DNA of 64,000 bases, from assembly GCF_028453695.1 (NCBI RefSeq), contig NC_135781.1:1054001-1118000 (forward strand), given 5' to 3'. The first letter of the stretch is position 1. The number at the start of each line of letters is the position of its first letter. Source of the stretch: Augochlora pura (Eukaryota; Arthropoda; Insecta; Hymenoptera; Halictidae). The notes under the pieces are model-generated. The model was not told the origin of the DNA. It was given only the letters and a program-made list of their open reading frames with translations, and ran no database searches. The position numbers and the translations under genes were made by a program. Positions 1-12,479 of this stretch are shown here, piece after piece.

Positions 1-867
1 TCGTTCGGGGCTAAATAACTAATAAACTTTGTCGAGTATTCGTATTAAAATTTATGTGCTGTGTTGTATGAAATTAAATTTAGATCGAAATGTTATGTTT
101 TATAAAGTCAAATGCATATTTTTAAGGATTTTTATGTACTTAGAAAAATATTAAAAATCTATAATATAAAATTTGTTATAAATTAAATATATAAAATATA
201 TCAACAGTCAAAGTTGTTGGTGATTTAAAATTAACCAATATAAGCATTAAATTTGATATTGCTAAAATTATTACTGCAATATTTCTATGTTTCAATAACC
301 TTATTAATAGTCTATATAAACGTTGATTTTTTTTGTCATTAATTGTACCCCTATTTCTATATTTATTCTTATACACAGAAAAAAATTCACATTAATTTCC
401 ACACGCATTAAAAATCGAAATAAAATCCGAATGTCCCAAATAAATTGGCAAGTACCTTAAATTACCTTGACATAGTATCTCAAACAATTCCCGCTATTTT
501 GCTGCAAGAATTCTCTCCGAATTAGGGCGCTCACTTTCCGATCCGAAAGGATCGCCGAGGATCTAATTAACCGAATCACGCGCAATCTCTTAAAATAACG
601 TCGAGTCGATTTCCCTTTCTCTTTCTATTTTTTTTTCTCTCTCTCTCTCTCCCTCTCTCCCAGCGACGACAGAAGGCTCGGAATCCTTAATGAAGATCGA
701 AAGCACTCTAAACGAGACTCCCGTCGGGTAAATGAGAGAAAGCCAATAAAAAGCACGCCCGCCCTTTTTATCCACGGGTCCCCGTATCTTTCATTACTTT
801 TGCGCTTTGATCAGCCGTTCCTTTGTTATGGCGTCTCGTCTTTCATCAGGGAACAGGGTTGAGGAGA
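1..867. other. Gene-free AT-rich DNA with a short TC tract
   Basis: This stretch is AT-rich up to about 580, then becomes mixed. A pyrimidine tract of TC repeats lies near 620-660. The open frames here are short and of biased composition and match no family I recognise. I see no gene, RNA gene or clear element. Confidence 0.6.
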
Positions 868-1140
868 ACAGGGAGGGGCAGAGAGAGAGAGAGAGAGAGA
901 GTAAGAGGGAGACGGGGAGAGATAGGGAGAGTAAGAGAGAGATAGGAAGAGAGAGCGGTGAGAGTAGGAGAGAGAGAGAGAGCCGGGAGAGGAAGAGCCG
1001 AGAGAGAGAGAGAGAGCCAAATGATCCGAGAGAGAGAGAGAGAGAGCCGGGAGAGCCGAGAGAGAGGGAGTCAAAAGATCCGAAAGATCCGAGAGAGAGA
1101 GCCGAGAGAGAGAGAGAGAGCGTCAGAGAAAGAGATAGAT
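868..1140. repeat. Long purine-only (GA)n-rich tract
   Basis: About 270 bases of almost uninterrupted purine on the + strand, made of GA runs separated by short variants such as CCGAGAG and GGGAGAG. Translations of this tract in several frames give Arg/Glu or Ser/Leu runs and should not be taken as proteins. Long homopurine-homopyrimidine tracts can form triplex structures; that is a general property and was not observed here. Confidence 0.9.
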
Positions 1141-1439
1141 AAGAGGGGAGGGCTAGGGGAAAGAGAATGCGAAAGAAGAAGAGTGGGGGCGAGGGGGAGG
1201 GTTAAAACGTTACCGCACCTCAAGTAACTAGAAGCAACGACGCCACGCGTCCGCGTGCCAATGTCTCCGTTCTCTTATTTGCCTTCGATCGTCCTTTAAA
1301 AAGAAGCTTCTTCGTCGAAGCACGAGGCTCCGGCGTCAGAGGAATTCCCCTCTCTCTCTCTCTTTGAATAACGGAAGCGAGCTTCATTAACGAAAGCGAT
1401 TTTTCTCGTGTAATTTGTTGTCCAAGGATTCTCATACCT

Positions 1440-1790
1440 CCGGCGATAGCTCTGCGAGAAATCATCGTAGAATGATGAACCTTTCTTCACAAGAATGCTT
1501 GAAACTTCTACTTTAAGATAACATAGCTAAGTTTTAAATTTGATGCACTCTAGCTAGTTTAACTCTTTAAATACCAAGCCATGTTTATCACTGGAATGAA
1601 AAATTACTGGAAATTGTTAAGTTTGACGAAATGTGTGGATCTTGCAAAATTTTTTTTGGGGATTCCGCTTACGTGGGGATAAAGCTTGAACCTTCCCCTT
1701 TAATTTAAGGGAAAGTAGAGGTTGCTGCGATTTTTTTTGTTGAAGATACAGGAGGTTGAAGTGACCTACTTTTTGACGATAATTCCTCGG
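1440..1790 (+). repeat. Dispersed diverged repeat, copy 1 (second copy at 14545-14875)
   Basis: The order of segments here is repeated at 14545-14875 inside the ABCB gene: a TCGTAGAATGATGA motif, then AAATTTGA(T/C)GCAC(T/C)CTAGC, then TTTGCAAAATTTTTTTT, then GCTGCGATTTTTTTT, then a block ending GTGACC. Between these anchors the two copies have diverged and differ by small gaps. No coding potential or terminal repeats are visible. It is probably an old transposon fragment of unknown class. Confidence 0.7.
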
Positions 1791-2811
1791 AAAATCGAAA
1801 TTTTTAATTCGACAATCGTAGCTTCGTATTTAAATCATTACTGTTGCAAAAATGCATCAATTTTTAAATCAAGAAGGAGTGTTTTAAAGCAGAGGTTTCA
1901 AGCTTTAATTCAATAAAAGTCATTATTCTATGTTGATTTGTCACGGAGCAATCGTCCGCCAAAGTAGACCAATTTTCGTCAATTCAAACTGCAGTGTAAT
2001 GGACAAAATATGAATAATTTTCCGTGAATTCCGGAATTCGAAAATCGAACGAAATATATTAACAACCCGTAGAAGAGACAAAGGCGTTGGATATCACCCG
2101 CCGGAGGTTCGCCGGAGGATAAAACGTCGTTAGGAAGCGGTTATCGTCGGACTTGCCTCTCGAAGCGTAAACGGCGCCACGGTGGAACCGGCACTGCGAC
2201 GACTTCGCCCCGTTTCCGAGGGGGTTAATCAATCACCGGGCGTCTCGAGCGGGGCAAATATTTATGAAAACATTTGCCTCGATTCCTCAAAGGCTCTCGC
2301 GAGCCGGCCAGGGTGGCGCGGGAGGTGGGGAGATGGAAGAGTAAATAATGAAACGGCAAATAGAAGGGAGGAGAGGCGACGCGCGACGGTCCTTTCCGCG
2401 AAGGACCCTGTACTCGGATCGGAATTGCCGAGGAGTGGGGGGCGGTCGAGAAGAGGGTGGGGCGAGTCAGGGGACGACGTCTTCCAGTCAATTTCGAATT
2501 ATCCTATTTCACGAGCGAGCAGTGCGATTTCATTTGTCTCCTTTCCAATAACCCGCCGCTGCACGCCGTAGCCAATTTCTCCTTCATTGGCCTCCCGGCG
2601 TGCAGTTTATAAAATTTCCCCGTTCGCCGGCGATCGATGCAACAATAAATTGTCTCCGCGCGCGGGGTGGCGGTGGCACCCACCCTCCGTAACGGCCGCG
2701 CGGGACACCCTTCGCTCTCTGCAGCGCGCTCGCGCGGATCGTAAATCATCGCGGGCGATCGCGGGACCGGAAATCGCGACGAACGAGGTTGCCAACTCGA
2801 CCATGAGAACG
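1791..2811. other. Gene-free DNA, GC-rich from about 2080
   Basis: AT-rich DNA to about 2050, followed by a CpG-rich segment at 2080-2810. Frames of 80-130 codons in the GC-rich part overlap on both strands, have biased composition and show no recognisable domain. A distal regulatory element or 5' UTR exon cannot be excluded, but nothing specific supports one. Confidence 0.5.
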
Positions 2812-2816
2812 CTCTC

Positions 2817-2854
<38 letters not shown>
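2812..2854. repeat. (TC)n microsatellite
   Basis: About 20 uninterrupted TC units on the + strand, following a GC-rich segment. The run is simple and has no coding meaning. Confidence 0.95.
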
Positions 2855-2858
<4 letters not shown>

Positions 2859-3111
2859 GCTACTTTTGCCAGACAGTTTTTCCGAACGTCGCGCGGATCG
2901 CTCGAAAGTATGTTTCAATTTAAAATTAGACGGATCCTTAGCAAATATGGTGGACTATTGATTGCGACACAGAATTAATTTTTTGGAGAATCGGGAATAT
3001 TTTAAGGAGAATTTGGAATAAATTAAGGAGAATTGAAATATGAAGGGGGAAGATGATAGTATTAGAAATGGGGGTAAATGTATTTTATTTATAGTTTTGA
3101 TACTGTTTGAA

Positions 3112-3204
3112 TCAATAGAATATAAAATCAATAGAATATAAGAGTCAATAGAATATAGAGTCAATAGAATATAGAGTCAATAGAATATAGAGTCAATAAA
3201 ATAT
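3112..3204. repeat. Minisatellite with a 17-18 bp unit
   Basis: About five head-to-tail copies of a unit close to AGAGTCAATAGAATAT. The later copies are nearly identical and the earlier ones differ by one or two bases, which suggests recent local expansion. Confidence 0.9.
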
Positions 3205-5045
3205 AACTTACACTCCTTCAGGATTTAAAAACATAAAAATATCATAATTCTCTTAATAAAAAATATTCAAAATTAACACTTTTGACTAGCCAAATTCTCC
3301 TTATAAAAAACTATGCATCTTATTCTCTAAATCTGCCACTTCATGCTACGCTCTTTATACCAATCGTAAATCAATTTTGTTGCCTCCGCGCTTCGAGACG
3401 TTGCAAAATAGCTAGAATTAATGTTGTCTAAAGATACGGACAGGGGAATTCATTGTGATCTTTGGACGACTTGAGAGAAACGCGAGAAACTTCAATGTGT
3501 CAGTTCGTATGTAGTATTATTTAGTTTACGATTTGGCAGTTCTAAAAACGTATACCTAAGCACGGGCGGGATTTAAACGGTTCCACAATTTAGAACGTGA
3601 TTAATGCTTCGGTAATTTATTATTAGACTGCGGGGGTTTCACGCGAATACACGCCGTTCCAATGGAAACCTTAAGGAACTGACGGAGGAGGCTATTTTCT
3701 TCCGCGAATCGTACGATTGTGTTAAAAATAGAGCAACTCTGATTACAGTGTGCGTTTTATATATTTTTATAATATGATAAATATATTACTACAGTGTATT
3801 CTATATATTTTTGTAATATAAATATAAATATCTAAATATACAATTATAACATCTTAAACCATATACAAGGAATTTTAAATCAATTGTTTATTGCTCCATC
3901 TTCTTAATTTACTCAATTTGACATAAAAGAACATTTGCGTTTTAAAAATACGCGATAAACATTAAAAATGGCAAAGATACAAATTTCAATAAAACAATGC
4001 AGTTTCCCCGTTTGAATTTCTATTTTCGAACGCAAAAAAAAATTCTCGTCCCGGTTCTCGTTAAATATTATTTTACCGGGAACGGAAATCTGCAAAACAT
4101 GTAATTACCTAGAAATACGGAGGGGATGCGAACAGGTGAAGCGAAACATTTTAATGAAACATTAAACAGTTCCCATACTGTTTTTCCATTAAACAGAGCG
4201 GAGATCAAATTATGCATCGGTATTCTGCAAACGATAGAGTATGCATAGCGCGCGTCCGATGCCTAATTATAAATCACAATTATTCTCGCTTTGCATCGAC
4301 GAATCTTCTTTTTGCGTTTCTCTCGCGGAATCGGAGACATCGTTGAAACGAGACAGCAATTTTCCACTCGGCTTTCATTATCTATAATCGATATAAAAAA
4401 TCGCATAAAACAATCGTATTTTACATAAAATGCGAGCTGTGGTATAATTAGTTTCAGGATATCTTTTTGTGAAACAAAAATCGTCTGCATTAATTGCAAG
4501 GGGTAGATGCAAAGTGCAATCTTGTTTCTCTTTTATTATTATAATTAACACGTTAATATGTTCGGTTTCGTTTAATGTATATGTTAAATATGTACAATAT
4601 AATTCATAATAATTGAATAAAGAGGATTAAAAAAATAATTGTATATATTATATATTATAAACAGTATATAATATATATAATATCATCAACAATATATATT
4701 GTTTATATAATATTATAATATAATATAATACTATTCCATGTTTCTGGAATTACAACAAAATTATTTAATTTCGTCAAGTTATAATGACAGCGTGACAATT
4801 ATTTGTCGCAAAGAAATGCATTCGTATCTGATTGAAATTTTTCTTCTGATTGCAGAGTTGTTAATTAAGAATGCGCGATGACACGGCGAATTTATCAGTG
4901 GACCGGAAACCCGCGCGAGAAGGCGCAGGGTATGGAAATGGAACCCCCCAAAACAAATTCTCATCGACAGGAAAAAATATTCTTGAAGTGTAAGTAGAAA
5001 TATCGATTTCACCACTGAGCGATCCAAACGATCATATGTACTATA
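3205..5045. other. AT-rich gene-free DNA
   Basis: Mostly AT-rich with TA-rich blocks near 3760-3850 and 4630-4730. No coding frame has recognisable content. The end of the stretch is the TA flank of the foldback element that follows. Confidence 0.6.
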
Positions 5046-5047
5046 TA

Positions 5048-5471
5048 CAGGGTGTCCCAAAAATGTCTCGTGATCGGGAAATGGGCGGGTAGCTATGATC
5101 ATTTCAAGTAACTTTTTCCTTAGCGAAAATGCAAACCGCGCCTTCGTTCACGAGTTATTAATGAATAAAGTTGGCTGCGTGCGCACACTTCGTGCTGCTG
5201 TTACGCGCGCGAGGAACGATGGCCACCAATGAGAATGAAATTTCAACTGTTTTTCATCGATCGCGAGATAGTCGTATGCAGATCGGCTGTATCGGTCTAA
5301 TCGATGAAAAATAGTTGAACAGCAAGTTAAAGCGTGCGCGCGCAGCCAACTTTATTCACCAATAACTCGTAAATGAAGCCGCGTATTGCATTTTCGCAAA
5401 GGAAAAAGTTACTTCAAATGATCACAGCTACCCCTCATTTCCCGAATGCGAGACATTTTTGGGACACCCTG
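5048..5471. mobile_element. Foldback MITE with mariner-type ends, about 424 bp
   Basis: The element begins CAGGGTGTCCCAAAAATGTC and ends with its inverse, GACATTTTTGGGACACCCTG. TA dinucleotides lie directly outside both ends (5046-5047 and 5472-5473). The inverted repeats extend about 135 bases inward from each end and include the inner words AACTTTTTCCTT, CGAGTTATTAATGAA and AAGTTGGCTGCG, so the single strand could fold almost end to end. There is no transposase. TA targets and GGGTGTCCCA ends fit the Tc1/mariner superfamily; the exact family is an inference. Confidence 0.85.
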
Positions 5472-5473
5472 TA

Positions 5474-8254
5474 CATCTATCCCCTCCCCACGTTCTCTAG
5501 TTACGTCGATCGAACTTCATTAACTTCGACGTGTTTAACGCGCTCGGCCACGGGGTTTCGATTACAATGGACGCCGTTTATCGGAAAATTTCGGCGGATT
5601 AATCCGGTCGCGCGAGAGCTTATCGCGCGCTTTTTTTTCGCGCGCAACATTGTGTTTAAAAGCCCCGGCCTTCTGGTTCGCGTGGCAAATAGCTTATCCC
5701 CATTGCCGATCGATGACTGCAACCGTTCATGATCGATGGCCCGCGAAATCGCAACTCTTTCTCTTTGGTTTTTGCGCGCGCGCGCGCGAGCACTCGATCA
5801 ACGGTGATAGATCGGGAACTAACGCGGCGATCGAGAACTCTCGCGGAACAGACGCTGCGGAAAACAGCGCCAACGGTTTCCTCGTCGACTGGATCGTTAA
5901 ATCGTGTAAGCAGCCTCTCTGGATCGCGCGTTGTTTAATAGAGGGTGATCGAACGATCGAGGGAAACAATGACGGATCGCCGAGATTCCGTGGTATTTCC
6001 GGACACCGGCTGCAACACGGCGAACAAATTAAACAATCTTGCGGGGATCGTACTCTTTTATTAGTTATTATTTTTGCTGGATAAATGTCTGGTTATGTTA
6101 GGTTATGTCTGGTTAAGGTACAGTGCATTTTGAGAACATTATAATATATTTATTTTATGGTTTTTGCTCTTTGGCTTTTATTCTCGACTTTGGAGGTTAG
6201 GGACGAATTTTAATTTTTGATACCGATAATAATTTTAATATTGGACATAAATAATTTTAATATATTTTAATTTTAATTTTATACATATAATGAAAATAAA
6301 AATGCATACATTATAGCACAATTTACAGTACAATTTTCATACCATTTTATGATGCCAACAGCAATTCTTATTACCATTAATTAATTAATTTCCATAAATG
6401 TAATATACTATACTATAGAGTGTCCTTATCTCCTAAGCTAAAATACAGACAATGATCGCGCATCTCCAAGAAACTTGTGAAACAGTTGTCCCGCGATCCC
6501 GTCTCAGGAATTATCTCTTCGAAGTTTCTGGTATAGTTCTCCTCCGGTGTTTGTTCTCGGTAAGGTATCGCGGCGAATGATGCAACGAGAGATCGCGACG
6601 GTGACGCGCGACGACGCAAAGAGAGTTCAATCGAGTCTCGGCGCGGGCGTCTTATGCATACATATATACACACATATCGTCGTCTAGATGGAAAACGGTG
6701 TCCGTGCTAAATTTACAGTCGCGGCCGTCGCCGTATTATAATTAGTGACGCAAATGAGACGGAAGAAGCAGTTCCCGGAAAGTTTTCAATTCGCCGAGTG
6801 ACTCAGGGGAAATATGCTCTTATAGAGTTATTTCGGAGGATGAAAATTGGATTAGAAGCGACCGATCTCCCTCGCCCCCCCCCTCTCTCTCTCTCTACAC
6901 GGGAAACTATTTTTAACCGTGGGTTACCTCCGTATCGTCGCGGCTCTTTCGAAACGTAAATAACGATTAGGGACCCTAGAAATCGTGATAAATTATTTTT
7001 AAGTTGATTATATTTCTTTGCTCGGGGGATACCGTTGTTGTAAAAATTTTGGGGAAAGTTTGAATAAATTCGGTCTCGTGATTTTATTGCTTTTGGACCG
7101 TGGTAAAATTAAAGAGACAAATTAGATGAAAGATTGCTTGGTTGAAATTATTATTTTCTGTTTAAATTAAATGGAATTAATAAAATATGATGAAAGAAGT
7201 ATAATAAAATATAGTTATATTTTTAATAAAAGAACTTGTATCAAAAGCGTAAAAATAGCATCTCTTAATCGCTTCTGTTTAATAATATTTTTACCAAAGG
7301 GGTTATAGAACATCGTGTAATAATTTTTAGTAAAATTACTTCTAGGAAATCAACCTTATAACTTTAACAATTTTATAACAAAAAGTGCTAAATCGACGCG
7401 ATAAATTGATCGTTAATCGAAAGCTAGTTAACTCCGCGTCGCGAAAGAATTAAATTGTTCCTTGGCCGCGGAGAAATTAGATGAACGCCGATTACTCAGT
7501 AATTTACAATTCTTATCTAATTAACAATAAAACGTAACCCTCCGCCAGCTTGCTTACGTCGCGCAATTGACAGATAAAGAATCGCCGGTCGATTGCGTTC
7601 GCATTAACAAGCACGATCGATAATTGCTAATATATTCCCGTCGATATCCGCGCAAAATAACATTTTTACAAAGAATTGCAATAATAAGAGGTAATTGTAG
7701 CGATGCGACTCGTGATTGTCGCTCTTTAATCGATATCGCCGGCAAGCACTGTGCCGTGTCGCCCGGCAAACGAATGATAACAAGAAGAAACAATCTCGTC
7801 GCGATAATCGAGCGCTCGATATCCAAAGAACAATCGTTGCATCGATTAACAATTGCGCAACGGCGATGAGGCGTGCATCAGGTGCGCGCGCGCGCGCGCG
7901 GTCGCCGAGATAAACGGGTAAAAAGCAATTATGGCTCGATGTAATTATTTCCATCGACGTTCCGCGACGCGGCACGTTAATTCCTCGCGTCGAGCGTTTC
8001 ACTCGAAAAATCACTGAGCTTCGCGCTATTATTCTTCTACTTTTATTTTATTTTATTTTATTTTATTATATATATATATATTTATTTATTTTATTTATTG
8101 TTTTACTACAAATGGTACAAGGCTTTTGGAGGATTTAGTGAAATAAAAATTGTTTGACACTTGGATCCATCGGTAGTTATTTAGTATAGTTCTTTCAAAA
8201 GTCGAAGATCAGCGATCAACGCGTCGACTACGGAGCAATTTTTATTAACACTTT
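5474..8254. other. Gene-free DNA between two transposons
   Basis: A CpG-rich block at about 5510-6030 includes a CG dinucleotide run near 5775-5790. AT-rich DNA follows, and a second CpG-rich block lies at about 7540-8010 with another CG run near 7884-7899. An (ATTTT)n and TA microsatellite occupies about 8040-8085. Frames in the GC-rich blocks overlap on both strands and match nothing I recognise. Confidence 0.55.
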
Positions 8255-8258
8255 TTAA

Positions 8259-8478
8259 CCCTTTGCAGTCGGAGCCATTTTACCTGGAAATCCAAAATAT
8301 TTCTTCAAACTGACAGGGTTTCCTTTTCTATATAACCTGGAGCATTTTATACGTCACAAAATTGACATTTATGACTTATGTAACAGATAATATAGCTCTT
8401 AACAATTTTTTAAATATTAGTAAATTTAAATAATTAAAGAATAATTAGTAAATAACGCCGTCAGTCGACCGCAAAGGG
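8259..8478. mobile_element. piggyBac-like MITE, 220 bp, complete
   Basis: TTAA (8255-8258) is followed by CCCTTTGCAGTCGG. The right end reads CAGTCGACCGCAAAGGG followed by TTAA (8479-8482). The two ends are inverted copies of each other over about 14 bases. TTAA target duplications with CCCTTTG-type ends are characteristic of the piggyBac superfamily. The interior is AT-rich and non-coding, and it is similar along its length to the element at 43504-43733. Confidence 0.85.
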
Positions 8479-8558
8479 TTAATATACTGTATTAAATATA
8501 ATAATTAAAAAATAAAACTAAAATATAAACAATTGTTAATTCTTTACATTAATATATT

Positions 8559-8586
8559 AGGGTGTCCCATAAGTTTCTTCCCTTAT
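8559..8586 (+). mobile_element. Mariner-type terminal sequence, left-end orientation
   Basis: The motif TTAGGGTGTCCCATAAG followed by TTTCTTCC is a typical Tc1/mariner-like terminus in insects. An inverted copy lies at 10081-10102. The DNA between them is CpG-rich and has no transposase frame, so this is either an old non-autonomous element of about 1.5 kb or two unrelated solo ends. Confidence 0.55.
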
Positions 8587-10080
8587 TTTTTCGTTCCAAT
8601 ATTCCCGTCGCGGAAGTTTCGACGAGTTCGAAATTGAACACAGTTCGCGCCTCTTCTGCGCGAGGCGTCGGCCGGCGCGAGGTCGAATTAATTCGCGGAC
8701 GTGTGATCCGTGCAGCTGGCAGAGCCGCCCCGGCATAAAACGTCGATCGTAGATTTGTCCGCGGGAGTTCCGAACAGCAATTACGACGCTAATGGAGCCC
8801 CCGTTGCCTGGCTTCCGGCGCAGTCCATCGGGGGCGGCGGGTACGACGGCTCTTCGCAACTTCCTTTATCGTTCACGCGCCGACGACTCTACGTTCGACG
8901 TCGACGAGGCCGTCGGCGACGATCCTCACGGTTCGCGCGAGCATCCTACACACACCGCGATCCAACGATTTACCGAGCGCCGCGCCATGATTTATGACGC
9001 CGCGACGCTTCGATCGTTTATTACCTCCACGGGATAATGGGCATCGATTAGTCGTGGGAGATCGACCGTCGGAAATTTCGATCGGAAACGAGCGACGGCG
9101 GAATTTTCGACGGAATTTTTCGTGTGAAATTCTGTCGAAAGTCACTCGAAGATGCTCTTAAACCGGGTTATGTTGCTTTAGGGAATTGAGGTTAGTTTCA
9201 GTTTGTTAACTGTTGTTATATTGTTAACTATTGTATATAGTAATATATTTGTTAGTATAGAAAATAGAAGCGTTGAATTGGAGCATTGAATAAAGTGCCG
9301 ATTTTTGTGAAAAATAATATCGCATTAATTCTGCATCGATTGCAGGATATTCGAATTAATTCGCTAGTTTCTTAATTAAAATCGATTATAGATTGTATCA
9401 ATTGAATCGCTATATTATCTTCATAGAGAACTATTAACGCACTGGAAAACTGCGGAAAGGAACCCTTCAAAATTAATTTATTTTATTTATCGTCTCCAAA
9501 GCGAAGTCCTTGACTTCAAAACAATTTTAAATAGCTCCACATCAAAGGGTTAACTAATCAATTAAAGCTCGTAATAACTAATCAATTAAAGCTTATAATA
9601 ATTAATCAATTTAAGCCCGTCTCCGGTATCAACTGTTGTCAAACAATTTAATTTTATTCGAAATCTCCGCAATTTCTGTTCGAGGCAACAGAAATGACGT
9701 CTTTCCCCGAATCGCGAGCGCTCTTATGCAACACGTAAACAACGATTATGAGTAACAGATATTGATAGTAAATCAACAGGAAGATCGTCGAAATTATTTA
9801 TCCGCAGGCTTGCCTGATTATTTTTTAATTATCTGATATGCAGTCGCGAATTCCCGGAGTTTATCGAGCGCGAACGTTTCGTTAATTAACGAACGAGAGA
9901 TAAGGCGATTTCGGTCTGACGTACGAAATTTCGTGAGATCATTGGTGCTTCGGGCAAATGTTTTTGACGACCCTTGGCGCCTTTTTGGCGAACGCGAATC
10001 GCTCAGATAGTCGGCGCATCGATTCTTTTGGATTCGACGCGTAAAGGAACTTTATTTTTGTGAACGCCATATTGCGCGTA
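8587..10080. other. Gene-free DNA between two inverted mariner-type ends
   Basis: CpG-rich at about 8590-9150, then AT-rich. Frames of 80-100 codons in the GC-rich part run on both strands with no recognisable domain. There is no transposase-like catalytic motif. Confidence 0.5.
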
Positions 10081-10102
10081 GAATCTTATGGGACACCCTG
10101 AT
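10081..10102 (-). mobile_element. Mariner-type terminal sequence, right-end orientation
   Basis: CTTATGGGACACCCTGA is the inverted counterpart of the motif at 8559. The two are about 1.5 kb apart and face each other. Confidence 0.5.
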
Positions 10103-11134
10103 ACATACGTTCGCGAATGTGTGAACAGTAAATGACGGCTGTCGCGCTAAAATAGTACGCGCAGGTACGCAGAGCCGCGCGCACCCCGTCTGGCACGCGG
10201 TCAATCTGGCACACTCGAATCCGGTCACACCATTCAAAAGGGTTAATCGAATCGGCCTGCCTCGATGTTTGCGTATACTATTTCTGGCGGTCGTTCTCGG
10301 TCGGCGATGTTATCGTTGTTATGTTATTCCATCGCGCCCAGCCACGAGCATCGATACTCATTTATAAGTGCACGGAAATACTCGAGGGTTTATTCGACGT
10401 CTCGATAAACAATGTCTCGATAATCGCACGGTGACGCGAGCTGCATTTTTGGAAATACGAATTTACGTCGCGAGGTGCCGTTCGCGCGTGCCAAAATGTT
10501 GGGAAGGCTGGGAAAATAAACGATAAGTCACGATCATGATAATAATATGACTTCAATTAATTTTTAATTCAATGTTAATGTAATTTGAAGTAAAATAATT
10601 GGGTCAATAATAATGGAAAGAAATTGATTAGAGTCGAAAATAAAAGCTACAGACGCAATGCACTTTCTACGCGAGGAATTATATTATTGTTTATTATATT
10701 AGATTATCGTTTTCTTTAGAAATAATAGAAGATAAAAATGAGAGATCGAAAAATGCTCTATATTTGTACAATACATTTAGGAACAATAAAACACGTAATC
10801 AACCGGTATCTGCTCGTCATTAGCAAACATGTTCTCTCACCCACGCTCTAACTTTATTATTTTGATCACCTAAATCGATGCAGAGGCGACAAGATTCCGC
10901 GAATCGTGTTCAAACTCGCATCTAATTTTAATCTCTTATCAAATTCAGCACCGCGATCGCGATATATAATTATCATTTCTGTTGGTGCTACGAAATCGTC
11001 GGCGCCATGATGCAACAAACAATCACGCGATACCAGCCGTCGCGATTTTCGGGATTTCCGGTTTCGCGGAATCGTCGACGAATATCTTAACATAGACGCA
11101 CTGTGGCTTGGCTTGGAGATTTCAGTGATCGAAC
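10103..11134. other. Gene-free DNA
   Basis: Mixed-composition DNA. An AAAGGGTTAA motif near 10238-10247 resembles a piggyBac-MITE right end, but no matching left end is evident nearby. No gene is seen. Confidence 0.5.
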
Positions 11135-11640
11135 ATCGAATAGAGAATATTAAATATGGAATATTGGATATTGGATATTGAATATTGAATACTGAATTTT
11201 GTATACTGAATATTGAATATTGAATATTGAATATTATATACTGAATATTAAATATCAAATATTAAATATTGGCTATAGAATATTGAATATTGAATATTGA
11301 CTATGGAATATTGAATATTGAATATTGAGTATTGAGTATCAAATATCTAATATTGAACATTGGCTATAGAATATTGAATATTGAATATTGCCTATGGAAT
11401 ATTGAATATGGAATATTGAATATTGACTATGGAATATTTAATATTGAATATTGATTATTGACTATGGAATATTTAATATTGAATATTGAATATTGACTAT
11501 GGAATATTTAATATAGAATGTTGAATATTGAATAGAGAAATATTGAATATTGAATACTAAATATAAAATATAAAATATCGAATGTCCAATATCTAACCAC
11601 GAACAATATTGAATATTATCTAATATTAACTATCGAATAT
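11135..11640. repeat. AT-rich satellite-like block of (GAATATT)n
   Basis: About 500 bases built from the 7-base word GAATATT and close variants (TAATATT, GACTATG, GAGTATT). Higher-order units of about 35-55 bases are marked by GACTATGGAATATT. It has no coding meaning, although the reverse strand gives a long Ile/Asn/Phe/Gln-rich frame. Confidence 0.95.
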
Positions 11641-12479
11641 AAATCGTCCATCTTTCCATATTCATTTCACCTAAAATATCTCTTTAATTTCCACACTTCC
11701 TTAATTCCTTAATTTCTTAATTTTTAAAATGATGGGAGCACCGTGCATCGTGGAATCGTTATCGATCCCTCGATTTCCGCTGTTCCCCAAACGGCGTCCA
11801 AAAGCAAACGATCACGAGCCTCGTTAATCCCGCGAATCAGAACTCTGTTTCCCAACTATGATTTTAATGATCCAGCGAGAGCACGCGTCGAGAACTAAAT
11901 CGTCTGAACGGCGGGTTGTGCCCGGCCTCGTAATTGCGATCGCGCGGGCCGAGATCTCGAATAATTCCGGGGCGCGACGACGCGACGTCGATCGTCGTCG
12001 ACGTTCACGATATATATTGATCGAGGGCCATCGCTCTCCGACGAGAGAGCGGGACATTAATTTCTATCTCCGATCCCCCCCCCCATTGCGGTCCAAATGT
12101 TTCCGGACTTCCCGTTCGAAAACTTGCGCGTCGACGTCGATCAATCCCCGTCGCCGATTAATTCTATTCTCGCGAGATATTTCGGGTACTTTGCATCCGA
12201 ATTGCATGATTCGAGAGTATAACGACGAGTGTGATAGCGACAAGTATTGGTAAATTGCGGATTTCATGCTTTTATGGTGAAAATAGTGGAATTATAAATT
12301 TTGATAATAATTTGAGAATTCTGTACTATTTTTGACTAATTTATTCTGATTAATTTTGGCATTTCGATAATTTTTACTTTTACCACGAAGTCCGCAGTTT
12401 TAATGTTAGTCTGTGATACAAGTTGCATCGACTAGATTGTGCATCTTGGAAAAGGGGTAGAAATCGAAGTGGCAACGAT
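11641..12479. other. Gene-free DNA
   Basis: A CpG-rich core at about 11810-12200 is flanked by AT-rich DNA. Overlapping frames on both strands in the core are not recognisable as protein. Confidence 0.5.

Noticed and set aside
807..1142. 111-codon Arg/Glu-rich frame
   Set aside because: Entirely produced by the GA tract; other frames over the same bases are equally open.
5773..5790. CG dinucleotide runs (also near 7884, 20328 and 25950) as specific regulatory sites
   Set aside because: Short simple runs common in CpG-rich insect DNA; nothing links them to a gene start.
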